A stretch of 11,842 bases of DNA. It comes from Opitutia bacterium UBA4654. GTDB lineage: Bacteria > Verrucomicrobiota > Verrucomicrobiia > Opitutales > Intestinicryptomonadaceae. Shown here one piece after another: positions 1 through 6,465 of this stretch. A program made the translations under genes and the position numbers. The notes under the pieces are model-generated. The model had not been told where the DNA came from. It ran no database searches and saw nothing but the letters and a program-made list of their open reading frames with translations. Every line of letters starts with the position of its first letter. Positions within the stretch are counted from its first letter, which is position 1. Location of the stretch: contig DHMA01000073.1 in assembly GCA_002405555.1 (NCBI GenBank), forward strand, positions 1-11,842, read 5' to 3'.

Positions 1-326
1 TGTGCGTATGCGTCATCGCTTCTGCGCTTTTTGCTTACGGTATAGTGATTTACCATACTGTCAATGTTTCCCGCGGAAACAAGCACGCCGAGCCTCGGCG
101 TACCCATACGCTTAAAATCGTCCGTACTGCGCCAGTCGGGCAGTGCAACTATGCCGACTCGGTATCCGCGGCTTTCCAGCACACGTGAAATTATTGCATG
201 ACCGAAGCTTGGGTGGTCAACGTACGCGTCGCCCGACACAATCAGAATGTCGATTGCGTCCCAGCCCCGCGCCTCCATTTCGCAGCGGCGCATGGGCACG
301 AATTTCGAAAGCTCCGCTTTGTCCAT
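1..326 (-). CDS. ygiQ: YgiQ family radical SAM protein, N-terminal fragment
   Basis: The first 108 codons of a gene that runs off the left edge of the window. Visible motifs are EMEARGWDAIDILIVSGDAY (about residues 16-35), the DHPSFG block at 37-42, a segment around VGIVALPDW (57-65), and SAGNIDSMVNHYT followed by KKRRSDDAYA at the cut end. This order is the signature N-terminal region of the YgiQ (UPF0313) radical SAM family. The family's iron-sulfur cysteine motif lies further on and is outside the window. Family members are roughly 600 residues or more and their substrate is not established. The start is fixed by an in-frame TGA six codons upstream, and no other start codon lies between. 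It follows gpmA by 45 bases on the same strand, so the two may be co-transcribed. The family call is confident; the function is not known. Confidence 0.88.
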   Translation of the reverse strand, partial: MDKAELSKFVPMRRCEMEARGWDAIDILIVSGDAYVDHPSFGHAIISRVLESRGYRVGIVALPDWRSTDDFKRMGTPRLGVLVSAGNIDSMVNHYTVSKKRRSDDAYA

Positions 327-371
327 AACGCGCGGATATTCTCAAACCCGCCGCCGAAAGGCAAGGACGAA

Positions 372-1061
372 CTAAGGCAAAACGCGCTCCGACTTCAAAT
401 TCAGGTCGGCGTCGAACTCGAAAACGTAGGGGACGGCAGTGGGGATTTCGAGCGAGACGATTTCGGCGTCGCCGATGTTTTTTATGAATTTTATCAGCCC
501 CCGCAGGCTGTTTCCGTGCGCGGCGACGATTACGTTTTTGCCCGACTTCAAATCGGGCGCGATAAAGTCGCTCCAAACGGGCAGCACCCGCTCGATTGCG
601 TCTTTGAGCGACTCTCCGAGCGGCAGTACGCGCCTGTCGGCAAACGCGTATTTGCGCTCGAAGCGCGGCGAGCGCGGGTCGTCGGGTTCGAGCAGCGGCG
701 GGCGAACGTCGAAGCTCCTGCGCCAAATTTTCACCTGCTCCGCGCCGAATTTTTCCGCGGTCTCAGTCTTATTCAGCCCCTGCAAAGCTCCGTAGTGGCG
801 TTCGTTGAGCCGCCAAGTTTTGTATTCGGGGACGGCTTCAAGCCCCGTCCCGCGCTCTACGATGTGCAATGTCCGCACCGCCCGCTTCAAGACCGACGCG
901 TAGGCGGCGGCGAACCCCAAGCCTGCGGCGGCTATCGCCCTGCCCGCGCGAGCCGCTTCAGACTCGCCTTTCGGCGTCAAATCGACGTCCGTCCAGCCCG
1001 TAAACCTGTTTTCGGCGTTCCATTGGCTTTCGCCGTGTCTTAATAAAATCAAAGTAGCCAT
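372..1061 (-). CDS. gpmA: 2,3-bisphosphoglycerate-dependent phosphoglycerate mutase
   Basis: Interconverts 3-phosphoglycerate and 2-phosphoglycerate in cytosolic glycolysis and gluconeogenesis. The 229-residue protein opens with LILLRHGESQWNAENRF. The phosphorylated histidine is His9 with Arg8 beside it, followed by TGWTDVDLTPKG. Arg60 (VLKRA), Glu87 in LNERHYGAL and the second catalytic histidine His182 in AAHGNSLRG are all present, as is the C-terminal IPTAVPYVFEFD strand. Its length is slightly below the roughly 250 of the E. coli enzyme but normal for shorter GpmA forms. The open frame continues far upstream, but only the ATG at 1061 puts the RHGE motif at the N terminus. The upstream part overlaps the preceding gene in another frame and is arginine-rich nonsense. 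The Shine-Dalgarno is weak. It sits 74 bases downstream of the exported-protein gene. Confidence 0.95.
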   Translation of the reverse strand: MATLILLRHGESQWNAENRFTGWTDVDLTPKGESEAARAGRAIAAAGLGFAAAYASVLKRAVRTLHIVERGTGLEAVPEYKTWRLNERHYGALQGLNKTETAEKFGAEQVKIWRRSFDVRPPLLEPDDPRSPRFERKYAFADRRVLPLGESLKDAIERVLPVWSDFIAPDLKSGKNVIVAAHGNSLRGLIKFIKNIGDAEIVSLEIPTAVPYVFEFDADLNLKSERVLP

Positions 1062-1135
1062 ATCCGCAAATAGTTCGTCGCCCGCGAGAGCGAGTCCCGT
1101 CGGGCGTCTAAATGAATCGGAAATTTTTTCTAAAT

Positions 1136-1822
1136 TTAAAGGCCGATTGCCGAAGCAAGCTCCGACGGAATTTTCACCCCGCCCTCTTTGAGCGACTTCG
1201 CAATCGATACCGCCGCGTCCTTCGACTTCGAGATGTCCGACGGCACGAGTTTCGCCAATTCGAGCGTCGGCGAAAGCGTCGAGCCGAGCGCGATTTTTTC
1301 GGCGGTCGTGCCGTTTTTCATGACATCGCGGACTTTCTCGGCAAGTTCCGCGACATCGCGCCCGACCTCCATTTCGCCCTTGATTGCCTCTCCCATTGTC
1401 GCAAGGCCCGACTTTGCCGCGGTTTTTGCCGCCGCCGCCGCGTCTTCGGGAAGTTTCAGCGCTGTGCCGTTTGATGTCTTTTCGATTATCTCGTCGGTAA
1501 GCTGCGCCGCGCCCTGCACGTCGAGCGTTTTTGCCGACTGCGCCTCGACTTTTCCGAGCGCGTCCTTTGCCTGTTTTGCGTAAGTCTCCGCGCCGCACGA
1601 GTCCGCGACCTCCGCGAAGCCTTTCAGGAAGTCCTCCTTGCTTTTCTTGTATTTGGCAAGCGTTGCCTCCTGCTTTGTTTTAAGCTCTTCGATGTTTTTG
1701 GACGACGCGCTTGCCGCAATCGCGCTTTCGCTTACGTTTTTTGCAAGCTCGCCGAAGCTGAACGCGTGCGCGCATGCCGCCGCGATTATGAACGAAACAA
1801 GTGATGACGTTAAAATTTTCAT
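1136..1822 (-). CDS. Sec-exported, Ala/Lys-rich helical protein of unknown function
   Basis: A 228-residue protein with a clear signal peptide: MKI, a hydrophobic stretch to about residue 18, and a likely type I cleavage after AHA (residues 18-20). A cysteine at 17 (AAAC) could suggest a lipobox, but the -3 residue is Ala rather than Leu, so lipidation is less likely. The mature part is predicted almost all helical and is rich in Ala, Lys, Glu and Ser, with charged heptad-like stretches around 42-70 and no membrane segment. It has one cysteine (residue 76). I do not recognise a family. The frame is open 18 codons further upstream, but only the ATG at 1822 starts the signal peptide. It lies 43 bases after queE and 74 before gpmA, and neither neighbour suggests a role. 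A periplasmic or outer-membrane-facing location is inferred. Confidence 0.82.
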   Translation of the reverse strand: MKILTSSLVSFIIAAACAHAFSFGELAKNVSESAIAASASSKNIEELKTKQEATLAKYKKSKEDFLKGFAEVADSCGAETYAKQAKDALGKVEAQSAKTLDVQGAAQLTDEIIEKTSNGTALKLPEDAAAAAKTAAKSGLATMGEAIKGEMEVGRDVAELAEKVRDVMKNGTTAEKIALGSTLSPTLELAKLVPSDISKSKDAAVSIAKSLKEGGVKIPSELASAIGL

Positions 1823-1823
1823 A

Positions 1824-1842
1824 CCGCGCACGCTAAGCGCGG
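1824..1842 (-). other. Stem-loop abutting the start codon of the exported-protein gene
   Basis: CCGCGC and GCGCGG form a 6-bp stem with a 7-base loop. It ends one base before the ATG at 1822 on the minus strand, and there is no purine-rich Shine-Dalgarno. In RNA it would mask the ribosome landing site. It has no T tract, so it is not an intrinsic terminator for queE. A regulatory role is only a guess. Confidence 0.3.
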
Positions 1843-1865
1843 ACTCCGCTTTTTGCAAGAAGTAT

Positions 1866-2483
1866 CTAACGCGCAAAATAGCATTTGTGCAACTGCCAGC
1901 CGACCCGATATTTGCCGCCGCGCGACTTTACAAAATCGCAAAGCCCGTCGAGCAGGTTTTGGTCGGCGCGGCGGGTCCATTCGGGGTGAAGCCAGACGGC
2001 TTGGGCGTTGGTTGCGGCATCGGCAAACGGCGCGTAGGCGTCAAGCTCGCAGAGGTCGGAGACTATGAATTTAAGCTCGTCGGCGCGGCGCAGCGACGAT
2101 TCGAGCGGCGCGGCAAAAAGCTTCGGGCTTAGCGCGACCCACGCGAATTTCGCTTCGTCGGACTCCCTGATTTCGAGCGTGCCCGACGTTTCCAGATGCG
2201 CCGCAATCCCCGCGTCGGCAAGCCGCTTCAACAGCGGGGAAAGGTCGTGCAAACAAGGCTCACCGCCCGTAATCACCGCAATTTCCGCATGAGTCGCCGC
2301 GGCCTCCGCCGCGATTTCCTCTGCCGACATCGACATTGCGGGCTTGCCGTTCCACGACGCGCGGGTGTCGCACCACGGGCACTTTACGTTGCACCCGAAA
2401 AGCCTTGCGAAATACGCCCTGCGGCCAGCATGGCAGCCCTCGCCCTGCACCGAAAAAAACGTTTCGTCGAGCGGGTATTTCAT
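1866..2483 (-). CDS. queE: 7-carboxy-7-deazaguanine synthase (radical SAM)
   Basis: Converts 6-carboxytetrahydropterin to 7-carboxy-7-deazaguanine, the third step toward preQ0 and queuosine. The 205-residue protein starts MKYPLDETFFSVQGEGCHAG. It then has the radical SAM cluster motif GCNVKCPWCDT, with the iron-sulfur cysteines at 31, 35 and 38 in CX3CX2C spacing. ITGGEPCLHDL (the GGEP motif that contacts SAM) and LETSGT follow, and the protein ends near GWQLHKCYFAR. Length and order match QueE. The start is set by a 4-base ATGA overlap with the queD stop, which indicates translational coupling. The open frame further upstream merely runs through queD out of frame. The last queuosine-specific steps (QueC, QueF) are not in the window. 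Confidence 0.95.
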   Translation of the reverse strand: MKYPLDETFFSVQGEGCHAGRRAYFARLFGCNVKCPWCDTRASWNGKPAMSMSAEEIAAEAAATHAEIAVITGGEPCLHDLSPLLKRLADAGIAAHLETSGTLEIRESDEAKFAWVALSPKLFAAPLESSLRRADELKFIVSDLCELDAYAPFADAATNAQAVWLHPEWTRRADQNLLDGLCDFVKSRGGKYRVGWQLHKCYFAR

Positions 2484-2917
2484 AGCGAATCGGGGGTGTA
2501 TTTTGCGGTGTTCTTTTTGTCCTCGCTGACCTCCACGGCGGCGACCCGCGCCCTGCCAGAAGTCGCCTCCGAGACCATTTTGCCGAACACCTCGAAGAAA
2601 TATTTTGCAAGCCCCTCGCACGAGCATTCGTCGACAAGGCAGATTTTCCACGCTTCGGGGGCGGCGTCGCGCAGAGTCCGCCACAGGGGGTCGGACTTGG
2701 AAAACACGCAGGCGTGGTCGAGATTTTCGTCAATCCAGCCCTTGATGAATTTCAGCTTGCCGAAGTCTACGACAAATCCGTTTTCGTCGGTTTTGTCGCA
2801 GGCGAAAGTGATTGCTATGTCCCAGTTGTGCCCGTGCACGAACGAGCAGTGCCCGTCGTGCATGTGCTGCCTGTGGGCGAAGGGAATGTCGAAGTATACT
2901 TTCCTACATTTAAGCAT
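2480..2917 (-). CDS. queD: 6-carboxy-5,6,7,8-tetrahydropterin synthase
   Basis: Makes 6-carboxytetrahydropterin from dihydroneopterin triphosphate, feeding QueE. In this 145-residue reading the zinc histidines are His15 (FAH), His28 and His30 (FVHGHNW). The catalytic Cys24 lies in HCSFVHGH. VVDFGKLK (49-56), the catalytic LDH (His68) and a C-terminal Glu101 that would bind the pterin (CEGLAKY) are all in family positions. Two ATGs are possible. The one at 2917 has GGGG six bases upstream and matches the usual short N terminus. The one at 2947 would add ten residues and overlap the peptidase gene by 17 bases. I prefer 2917. It follows the M20 peptidase by 13 bases and overlaps queE by four. 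Confidence 0.93.
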   Translation of the reverse strand: MLKCRKVYFDIPFAHRQHMHDGHCSFVHGHNWDIAITFACDKTDENGFVVDFGKLKFIKGWIDENLDHACVFSKSDPLWRTLRDAAPEAWKICLVDECSCEGLAKYFFEVFGKMVSEATSGRARVAAVEVSEDKKNTAKYTPDSL

Positions 2918-2930
2918 TTTCTGCCCCGTT

Positions 2931-4328
2931 CTATCCGTTTTTAACATTCGCCGATTCCGCGATTTTCTCGAAGAACATGCCGTAGTATTTTACGGCGCGT
3001 TCGATTGTCGCAAGCGGGAAACCCTCGTTCGGCGCGTGCAGATTGTCTTCCGCAGTGAAAAGCCCGAACATTATTGAATCAAGCCCCGTGATGCGCTTGA
3101 TGCGCGAAATCAGCGGAATGCTAGCGCCCTCGCGCAGGTAGAGCGGCTTTTTGCCGAACGCCGCAAGCGAGCATTTATCGACCGCGGCGAACGCGTTTGC
3201 CATTGTTTTTCCGCGGGCGTCGCAGCCGCAGTTTTTGGGATTCACGAAGTAGGCGTCGCCCGCGGAGTCGTACTCCACGAACGAGATTTTCACGCCCTTG
3301 GGCGTGCGCTCCGCCATCGTTTTCTGGACGAGCTTCATGACCTCCTCCGTTTTTTGAGGCGCGACTGTTCGGCATGAAATTTTGCAGAAGCACTCCGACG
3401 GAATAACCGACTTCGAGCCTTCGCCCTGATAGCCGCCGCCGACTCCCGTAAATTCCACGGTCGGCAGAACGCGCACAGCCTCCGCGGGGGTGTGTCCGCG
3501 CTGGGCGTAGAGGGCGTCCACGTCGAGCAGTTTTTTAACGTAGTCGTCGCCGAAGGGATTTTTTGCGATTTCCGATTTTTCCCAGTCGTCGAGCTTCGCC
3601 AGGCCGTCGTAGAATCCGTCGATGTTTACAAGCCCGTCCGCGCCGTGGAGCGACGCGCACACTTCGAACATGGCCTGAACGGGGTTGTAGACCATTCCGC
3701 CGAACATGCCCGAATGAATGTCGGTTTGCGGGCCTTTGAAAACCGCGTCGAAGCTGCCCGTGCCGCGAAGCCCGATTGTGATTATCGGGGTGTCGTGCGA
3801 CGCTGCGGAGGTGTCGCTTAGCAGAAGCATGTCGTAGCCGCCGATAAGTTCGGCGTTGTCGGAAATGAATTTCGCCATGCTGGGGCTGCCGATTTCCTCT
3901 TCGCCTTCGAGCATGATTCCGAAATCGACGGGCGCGTCGGGGTGTTTGTCGAGGAACGCGAGCAGTCCGCCCAAGAGGCACGAAAACGGCCCTTTGTTGT
4001 CGGCGGTGCCGCGCCCCCAGATTTTGCCGTCTTTTATCACTGCGTCGAAGGGCGGCGTTTTCCATTTTTCGACGGGGTCTACGGGTTGCACGTCGTAGTG
4101 TCCGTAGCAGAGTATGCGCAGTTTCGGCGCGCCCGACTTGCACGGGCGTTCGGCGAAGACAATCGGGTGGAGCGCGGTTTTGTGCAGAGTCGATTCGAAG
4201 CCGAAGCTTTCGAGCGAGTCCGACAAAAACTTTGCGCACGCCTCCACCTGTCCCGCGCGGGTCGAGTCTGCGGACACGCTTTCGAATTTCACGAGCCGCG
4301 TTATAAAATCTGTAATTTCGAATTTCAT
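2931..4328 (-). CDS. M20 family metallopeptidase (dipeptidase/carboxypeptidase type)
   Basis: A cytosolic dizinc peptidase of 465 residues, most like the M20 dipeptidases of the ArgE/DapE/CPG2 superfamily. Metal and catalytic residues are His77 and Asp79 in YGHYDVQPVDP, bridging Asp110 in GRGTADNKGP, general-base Glu143 and metal Glu144 in LEGEEEIGSP, Asp172 in LLLSDTS, and His431 in EDNLHAPNEGF. The lid-domain histidine in the QTDIHSGMFGG segment is also present. No signal peptide is seen. The substrate cannot be read from sequence; small di- or tripeptides are the family norm. Its ATG overlaps the stop of the upstream membrane-protein gene by four bases (ATGA) and has no Shine-Dalgarno, so translation is probably coupled. 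Confidence 0.93.
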   Translation of the reverse strand: MKFEITDFITRLVKFESVSADSTRAGQVEACAKFLSDSLESFGFESTLHKTALHPIVFAERPCKSGAPKLRILCYGHYDVQPVDPVEKWKTPPFDAVIKDGKIWGRGTADNKGPFSCLLGGLLAFLDKHPDAPVDFGIMLEGEEEIGSPSMAKFISDNAELIGGYDMLLLSDTSAASHDTPIITIGLRGTGSFDAVFKGPQTDIHSGMFGGMVYNPVQAMFEVCASLHGADGLVNIDGFYDGLAKLDDWEKSEIAKNPFGDDYVKKLLDVDALYAQRGHTPAEAVRVLPTVEFTGVGGGYQGEGSKSVIPSECFCKISCRTVAPQKTEEVMKLVQKTMAERTPKGVKISFVEYDSAGDAYFVNPKNCGCDARGKTMANAFAAVDKCSLAAFGKKPLYLREGASIPLISRIKRITGLDSIMFGLFTAEDNLHAPNEGFPLATIERAVKYYGMFFEKIAESANVKNG

Positions 4329-4687
4329 TTGTTTAGCGAATAATATACAAGTCCGAATTGCGCCAGCTGCGCGGCGGTGTATGCCGCCCAGAGTATCGAC
4401 GCCGTTTTGAATTTACTATCGGATAGAAATTTTAAAATGGGCAGGCACGCAAGCAAAATCGCCGCCGCTATAATAATGCAGTTTTCCTCGTCGGCGTAGA
4501 ACGGCACAATCCACACGCAGACCGACGCGAAGAGCGAGAACGCAAAGCTTCTTTCGAATGTCAGCTTGGATTTCGACGCAAGGGACGCAAGCCACAGCGC
4601 AACGCCTCCGAGATACGCCGAGACGAACGCGCAGCCGAAATGTCCCAGCAGTTTTATTTCTTCGTAGTACGGCAAAAATTTGTGCAT
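4325..4687 (-). CDS. Small four-helix integral membrane protein, unknown function
   Basis: A 120-residue protein with four hydrophobic segments at about 17-38, 47-65, 69-87 and 98-118. The connecting loops are short and there is no recognisable catalytic motif. The second loop carries ADEEN (about 65-69). A good Shine-Dalgarno (AAAGGGAAA, with AGGG seven bases before the ATG) supports the start at 4687. It is the first gene of the minus-strand train and overlaps the M20 peptidase gene by four bases. The two may therefore be functionally linked, for example in peptide handling, but nothing in the sequence proves this. I do not recognise a family. The -10-like element and G tract upstream are listed separately. 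Confidence 0.78.
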   Translation of the reverse strand: MHKFLPYYEEIKLLGHFGCAFVSAYLGGVALWLASLASKSKLTFERSFAFSLFASVCVWIVPFYADEENCIIIAAAILLACLPILKFLSDSKFKTASILWAAYTAAQLAQFGLVYYSLNK

Positions 4688-4717
4688 TCAGTTTCCCTTT
4701 CGATTCGCGGTTTTCGC

Positions 4718-4738
4718 AATATAGAGCCGCCCCCCCCC
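4718..4738 (-). promoter_or_regulatory. Possible -10 box next to a nine-G tract upstream of the membrane-protein gene
   Basis: On the minus strand a TATATT hexamer (4718-4723) is preceded, six bases upstream, by an uninterrupted run of nine G (4730-4738). No convincing -35 hexamer sits at the usual distance. The G run would lie inside the spacer, where a change in its length would alter promoter geometry. A promoter is expected here because the upstream lipoprotein gene ends at a terminator. The rest of 4739-4821 is GC-rich with nothing I can name. Confidence 0.35.
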
Positions 4739-4821
4739 TGCCCGCCGAAGCGTCCGCCGACTCCGCGCGATTCGCTCCGTCTCCGCGCGACCCGCGCCTG
4801 CGGCAAACCCCGCCTTTGCAT

Positions 4822-4855
4822 AAAAAATGCGCCCCGCGAAACCGCCGGAGCGCAT
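4822..4855 (-). terminator. Rho-independent terminator of the lipoprotein gene
   Basis: On the minus strand ATGCGCTCC pairs with GGGGCGCAT (one mismatch) around an 11-base loop and runs into TTTTTT. It lies 37 bases past the lipoprotein stop. The 3' arm plus T tract (GGGGCGCATTTTTT) is identical to that of the terminator at 10009-10044, which suggests a recurrent terminator form in this genome. Confidence 0.8.
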
Positions 4856-4891
4856 GGAAAAATTCAAAAAGATTCCGGCGAGCCCGCCGAA

Positions 4892-5296
4892 TTAGCGGCG
4901 TTCGAGCGCGCGCATATTCTTTGCGATTGCGTTGAATATTTGCTGGCTCTTCATCAGGTTGCCGTCGCCGTATTCGATTTTGACGTCAACTTCGTCGTTC
5001 GGAAGCTGTTTGAGGAAAACGACAATCTGAATGTCAAGCTCCGCGCGGGCGTAGACGTACCACTCGTTGTCTTTGGGGATTTGACCGACGCGGAAGAGCT
5101 TCATGTCGCGTTCGAGCGCGATATTCGTTGCCTTAAACGCCGTGTTGATATTGCCCGAAAGCTTTCCGTGGAAAGAGCCGGTCATATTATCGTAGGTGCC
5201 CATGGGGTGGGCGGCGGAGTCTACAACAACGTTTGTGGTGCATGCGCACACGAAGAGCGCGACCGCCGCAAATGCAAATGACAATGTTTTTTTCAT
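4892..5296 (-). CDS. Small lipoprotein, DUF3568-like
   Basis: A 134-residue protein with a lipoprotein signal: MKK, a hydrophobic core to about residue 16, then VCACTTN. Cys19 (with V-C-A before it) is the better lipidation site. Cys17 would need Val at -1, which is unusual. The remainder has GTYDNMTGSFHGKLSGNINT, then a helix leading into several beta strands, with IVVFLKQLPNDEVDVKIEYG and a C-terminal helix ending MRALERR. The layout of a conserved start, TAFKAT helix and three or more strands resembles DUF3568 lipoproteins, whose function is unknown. That match is from memory and is moderate. It has its own promoter-like sequence and terminator, so it is probably monocistronic. The absence of a Shine-Dalgarno fits a very short leader. 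Confidence 0.82.
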   Translation of the reverse strand: MKKTLSFAFAAVALFVCACTTNVVVDSAAHPMGTYDNMTGSFHGKLSGNINTAFKATNIALERDMKLFRVGQIPKDNEWYVYARAELDIQIVVFLKQLPNDEVDVKIEYGDGNLMKSQQIFNAIAKNMRALERR

Positions 5297-5305
5297 AGTA
5301 CTATT

Positions 5306-5335
5306 AATATAATAACGCCATGCGGATTTTTACAA
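5306..5335 (-). promoter_or_regulatory. Putative sigma-70 promoter for the lipoprotein gene
   Basis: On the minus strand TTGTAA (5330-5335) and TATATT (5306-5311) are separated by 18 bases. A one-base shift gives TTATAT at 17. The inferred start of transcription, about seven bases beyond the -10, falls within a few bases of the ATG at 5296. The mRNA would be leaderless or nearly so. Confidence 0.5.
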
Positions 5336-5350
5336 CAAAAATTTAGCCCT

Positions 5351-6229
5351 TTATGCTATCACCTTGTTGAGCGGGTATTCCACGATGCCCTCCGCGCCGT
5401 TCGCTTTGAGCGTGGGGACGATTTCGCGCACGGTCTTTTCCTCGACAATCGTTTCGACAGCGACCCATGCGGGGTCGGACAGTTGCGAGACCGTCGGTTT
5501 GCGGAGCGCGGGGAGAGCGGCGATAATTTTGCTGAGGTTCGCCTTGGGCAGGTTCATTTTAAGACCTACCTTTGTCGCCGCGTCGAGAGCCGACTGCAAC
5601 AGCATTGCGATAGACTCAATCTTTGCGCGTTTTTCGGGGTTCTCCCAAGCAGCCTTGTTGGCGATGAGCTTGGTGTTTGTGTAAAGCATGGTGTCTACAA
5701 TGCGCAGGTTGTTTGCGCGAAGCGACGAGCCGGTTTCGGTTATGTCGGCGATTGCGTCAACCAAGTCGGGCACTTTGACTTCCGTCGCGCCCCACGAGAA
5801 TTCGACTTCCGCGTTTACGCCGTTGTCGGCAAGGTACTTCTTGGTGACGTTCATCAGTTCCGTCGCGATTCTCTTGCCCTCCAAGTCTTTCACGGTCTTG
5901 ACGGGCGAGTCTTCCTTTACGCAGAGAACCCAGCGCGATTTCAACGCCGTTGCCTTGCTGTAAATGAGGTCGCAAACTTCGACGACGTCGCTATTGTTTT
6001 CGAGAATCCAGTCGTAGCCCGTAAGCCCGCAGTCGAAGAAGCCCTGTTCCACATAGCGGCTGATTTCCTGGGCGCGGACGAAGCGACCGTCGAGTTCGGG
6101 GTCGTCAATCGACGGCTTGTAGGAGCGCGAGCTCTTTGTGATTTTCCAACCCGCTTTACCGAAAAGCGCGATTGTTGATTCTTCGAGACTGCCCTTGGGC
6201 AAACCTAACATTAAAAGCGGAGTACTCAC
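5351..6229 (-). CDS. hisG: ATP phosphoribosyltransferase, long form
   Basis: Catalyses the first committed step of histidine biosynthesis, joining ATP and PRPP. The 292-residue protein has the N-terminal LGLPKGSLEE, the DCGLTGYDW segment (66-74) and the PRPP-binding loop ITETGSSLRANN (163-174). It also has the C-terminal ACT-like regulatory domain (from about 215), with KVGLKMNLPKANL, LRKPTVSQLSD and GAEGIVEYPLNKVI. This is the long, hexameric form that is feedback-inhibited by histidine and does not need HisZ. The start is GTG: an AGGT lies seven bases upstream and the sequence from residue 1 fits family N termini. An internal ATG at codon 7 would cut into the first strand. No other his gene is nearby. 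It lies 31 bases downstream of a tRNA-Gly with no terminator between, so read-through from the tRNA promoter is plausible. Confidence 0.96.
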   Translation of the reverse strand: MSTPLLMLGLPKGSLEESTIALFGKAGWKITKSSRSYKPSIDDPELDGRFVRAQEISRYVEQGFFDCGLTGYDWILENNSDVVEVCDLIYSKATALKSRWVLCVKEDSPVKTVKDLEGKRIATELMNVTKKYLADNGVNAEVEFSWGATEVKVPDLVDAIADITETGSSLRANNLRIVDTMLYTNTKLIANKAAWENPEKRAKIESIAMLLQSALDAATKVGLKMNLPKANLSKIIAALPALRKPTVSQLSDPAWVAVETIVEEKTVREIVPTLKANGAEGIVEYPLNKVIA

Positions 6230-6260
6230 GATATTTACCTGAATTTAGGTTGAACAAAAA

Positions 6261-6334
6261 TGGTGCGGGCAGACGGAATCGGACCGACATCACCAGTTTG
6301 GAAGACTGGGGTTTTACCACTAAACTATGCCCGC
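6261..6334 (-). tRNA. tRNA-Gly (anticodon UCC), CCA encoded
   Basis: The 74-base cloverleaf on the minus strand has acceptor stem GCGGGCA/TGCCCGC and D arm GTTT/AAAC with loop AGTGGTA, which keeps G18G19. The anticodon arm is CCAGT/ACTGG with loop CTTCCAA (anticodon TCC), followed by a 4-base variable loop and the encoded 3' CCA. The T arm is odd. Its loop reads TCCGATT, with C where nearly all elongator tRNAs have U55, and the stem GTCGG/CCGTC has a U-U mismatch at the second pair (50:64). The discriminator base is A, whereas U is usual for bacterial tRNA-Gly. The rest is intact, so I call it a tRNA gene with an atypical T arm rather than a pseudogene. Confidence 0.9.
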
Positions 6335-6352
6335 TTAAATTTAAAGTTTTGC

Positions 6353-6380
6353 ATAATTGCGTTTTTTTGCGCGGCGTCAA
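6353..6380 (-). promoter_or_regulatory. Putative promoter of the tRNA-Gly (and possibly hisG)
   Basis: On the minus strand TTGACG (6375-6380) is followed after 16 bases by AATTAT (6353-6358). Transcription would begin about a dozen bases before the mature tRNA 5' end. The -35 is good and the -10 matches the consensus at four of six positions. Confidence 0.45.
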
Positions 6381-6419
6381 GCTCTTTTCTTCATTTTTTG
6401 CGCATTTAGGCAATTTATT

Positions 6420-6437
6420 CCGCGCCCGAAAGCGCGG
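6420..6437 (-). terminator. Weak hairpin after the beta-CASP nuclease gene
   Basis: CCGCGC and GCGCGG form a 6-bp stem with a 6-base loop, 28 bases beyond the nuclease stop. On the minus strand it is followed by AATAAATT rather than a T run. It may slow polymerase or need Rho. It is not a convincing intrinsic terminator. Confidence 0.25.
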
Positions 6438-6465
6438 GTTCGGGGCGGCGGAATTTCGCAACTGG

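Noticed and set aside
198..1043. Open frame of 281 codons on the plus strand
   Set aside because: It lies antisense to gpmA and the YgiQ gene, its translation matches no family, and the minus-strand proteins are unmistakable.
1079..1106. CGCCCG/CGGGCG stem between the exported-protein gene and gpmA as a terminator
   Set aside because: The stem is short with a long loop and no T run follows on the minus strand.
1062..1598. N-terminal extension of the gpmA reading frame
   Set aside because: It overlaps the exported-protein gene in another frame, gives arginine-rich nonsense, and the RHGE motif must be near the N terminus.
2196..3077. 293-codon plus-strand frame over queE-queD
   Set aside because: Antisense shadow of two genes whose catalytic motifs are complete.
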